A stretch of 6,882 nucleotides of DNA from JADKCL01 sp046050405 (lineage in GTDB: Bacteria; Bacteroidota; Bacteroidia; J057; JADKCL01): the NCBI GenBank assembly GCA_046050405.1, contig JBJOPY010000149.1, forward strand, positions 1-6,882, in the 5' to 3' direction. Below, one piece after another: positions 6,129-6,882 of the stretch. The first letter of the stretch is position 1, and every line of letters begins with the position of its first letter. The notes under the pieces are model-generated. The model did not search any database, was not told the DNA's origin, and worked only from the letters and a program-made list of their open reading frames with translations. The position numbers and the translations under genes were made by a program.

Positions 6129-6882
6129 CTATTCGTTACTAATTAATTTTAATGTGGTTAAAAGGTCTATTGTCTGGTCAAAGTCATAGTATTTATTTTT
6201 TATAAGTTTGACTTTATACTTATCTGGCAAGTATACACCCCATTTGGAAAAGTCTATAAGTGTCGGAGTGCTCTTAAGCAGTGTCAAAATATGTGTATCA
6301 ATATCTGTCACTGGAAATAATAAATAATTCCACTTTGAAATAAAATCGTGCTTGGGAAGTTCGATCTCGAATGAACTGTCCCTTTCGACAAGTCGATTCT
6401 TAATTCCAGCAATATTGAACAGAAAATGTATAGTTCTATTAATTTTTGTCCCAGTGAATGAAAACAGCTTCAAGCCATTTTTCTCAATCAGAAGAGGTCT
6501 TTCAGATTTCAAATCATTGATATTGATATCCGAGAAATCTTTACGCATTATTTCTATCTGGTCAGAACTCGGTTCGTCAAGAAAATTACATTCTGTTTTA
6601 GAATACAGTATCTCCAACATTTTCTCTCTTATCTTTGGATGAATGACTGCGCCACTACCTAAAAAAACGGGCTTCTTTCCATCATTTGCTGGAACAACTT
6701 CTATTCTTTTCGCTTTGCTATCAACCAATGTAATTTTCCACTTTTTTGCAGAAAGCAAGATGACCTCGTCTTCTATAATTTGATGTGAAAAAGGTATTTT
6801 CCCAATTGTATTACCCGAATTTACAACTTTAAAATTTTCCTCTGTTTTGAATACGCTATAAAACTCACGATGATTGACAAGT
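6129..6882 (-). CDS. Lhr-like DEAD/DEAH-box helicase, C-terminal part (5' end beyond right edge)
   Basis: The frame is open from the right edge to TAG at 6129-6131, giving the last 250 residues; there is no ATG near its visible beginning, so the gene clearly extends outside. The visible part resembles the region after the helicase core in Lhr-like superfamily 2 enzymes: FYSVFKTEENFKVV, NTIGKIPF, then LLSAKKWKITLVD, IEVVPANDGKKPVFLGSG and VIHPKIREKMLEIL, in which 'W.v..vD', 'V.PA..G..P.F.G' and 'iREkM..IL' are the family-like words. FSFTGTKINRTI further on also fits. The motor motifs (Walker A, DExH) would lie beyond the window, so helicase activity is inferred. Sequence 6181-6240 has 16 G+C in 60 bases against 39 in 60 at 5401-5460 in rimM, so this gene is compositionally foreign here. 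Such helicases are often found on genomic or defence islands, but no partner gene is visible. Confidence 0.7.
   Translation of the reverse strand, partial: LVNHREFYSVFKTEENFKVVNSGNTIGKIPFSHQIIEDEVILLSAKKWKITLVDSKAKRIEVVPANDGKKPVFLGSGAVIHPKIREKMLEILYSKTECNFLDEPSSDQIEIMRKDFSDININDLKSERPLLIEKNGLKLFSFTGTKINRTIHFLFNIAGIKNRLVERDSSFEIELPKHDFISKWNYLLFPVTDIDTHILTLLKSTPTLIDFSKWGVYLPDKYKVKLIKNKYYDFDQTIDLLTTLKLISNE

Noticed and set aside
1..6882. CRISPR array or other regularly spaced repeats
   Set aside because: No repeated units at regular spacing were seen on either strand.

Overview
The window looks like chromosomal DNA from a fairly GC-rich member of the Bacteroidota. Four things point there: RimM opens with the Bacteroidota-style 'MRxEDCF.LG' and carries 'YFHEIKGFTVVD' and 'GKEVLIPI'; ribosomal protein S16 has the long charged C-terminal extension common in that phylum; genes mostly lack Shine-Dalgarno sequences; and the promoter ahead of rpsP matches the phylum consensus TTTG-N19-TAnnTTTG exactly. 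A family-level assignment is not possible from this sequence (Saprospiria or Chitinophagia would be a guess).

Left part (1-3658, minus strand): the start of an alternative complex III (act) operon. actA (pentaheme cytochrome c, membrane anchored) is followed 68 bp later by actB (Tat-signal iron-sulfur / pseudo-molybdopterin subunit), which runs off the left edge after its first ferredoxin motif. Alternative complex III oxidises quinol and passes electrons to cytochrome c or directly to a terminal oxidase. The main coding frame of actB is intact for 858 codons; long open frames on the opposite strand there are shadows.

Middle (3635-4640): a divergent intergenic region of about 310 bp with several palindromes, then a single-membrane-span protein of unknown function that resembles DUF6843, then a short AT-rich gap containing the rpsP promoter.

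Right-middle (4641-5734, plus strand): rpsP (S16) and rimM (16S rRNA processing factor), 11 bp apart. The most striking feature of the window lies inside rimM: a perfect 13-bp inverted repeat followed at once by six T residues, which has the form of an intrinsic terminator embedded in codons 37-52. It may let the cell make much more S16 than RimM.

Right edge (5735-6882): about 390 bp without a convincing gene, then an abrupt switch to AT-rich DNA carrying the C-terminal 250 residues of an Lhr-like DEAD/DEAH-box helicase on the minus strand, entering from beyond the right edge. The change in composition suggests a horizontally acquired segment starting near 6100. No CRISPR array, tRNA, rRNA or insertion sequence was recognised.
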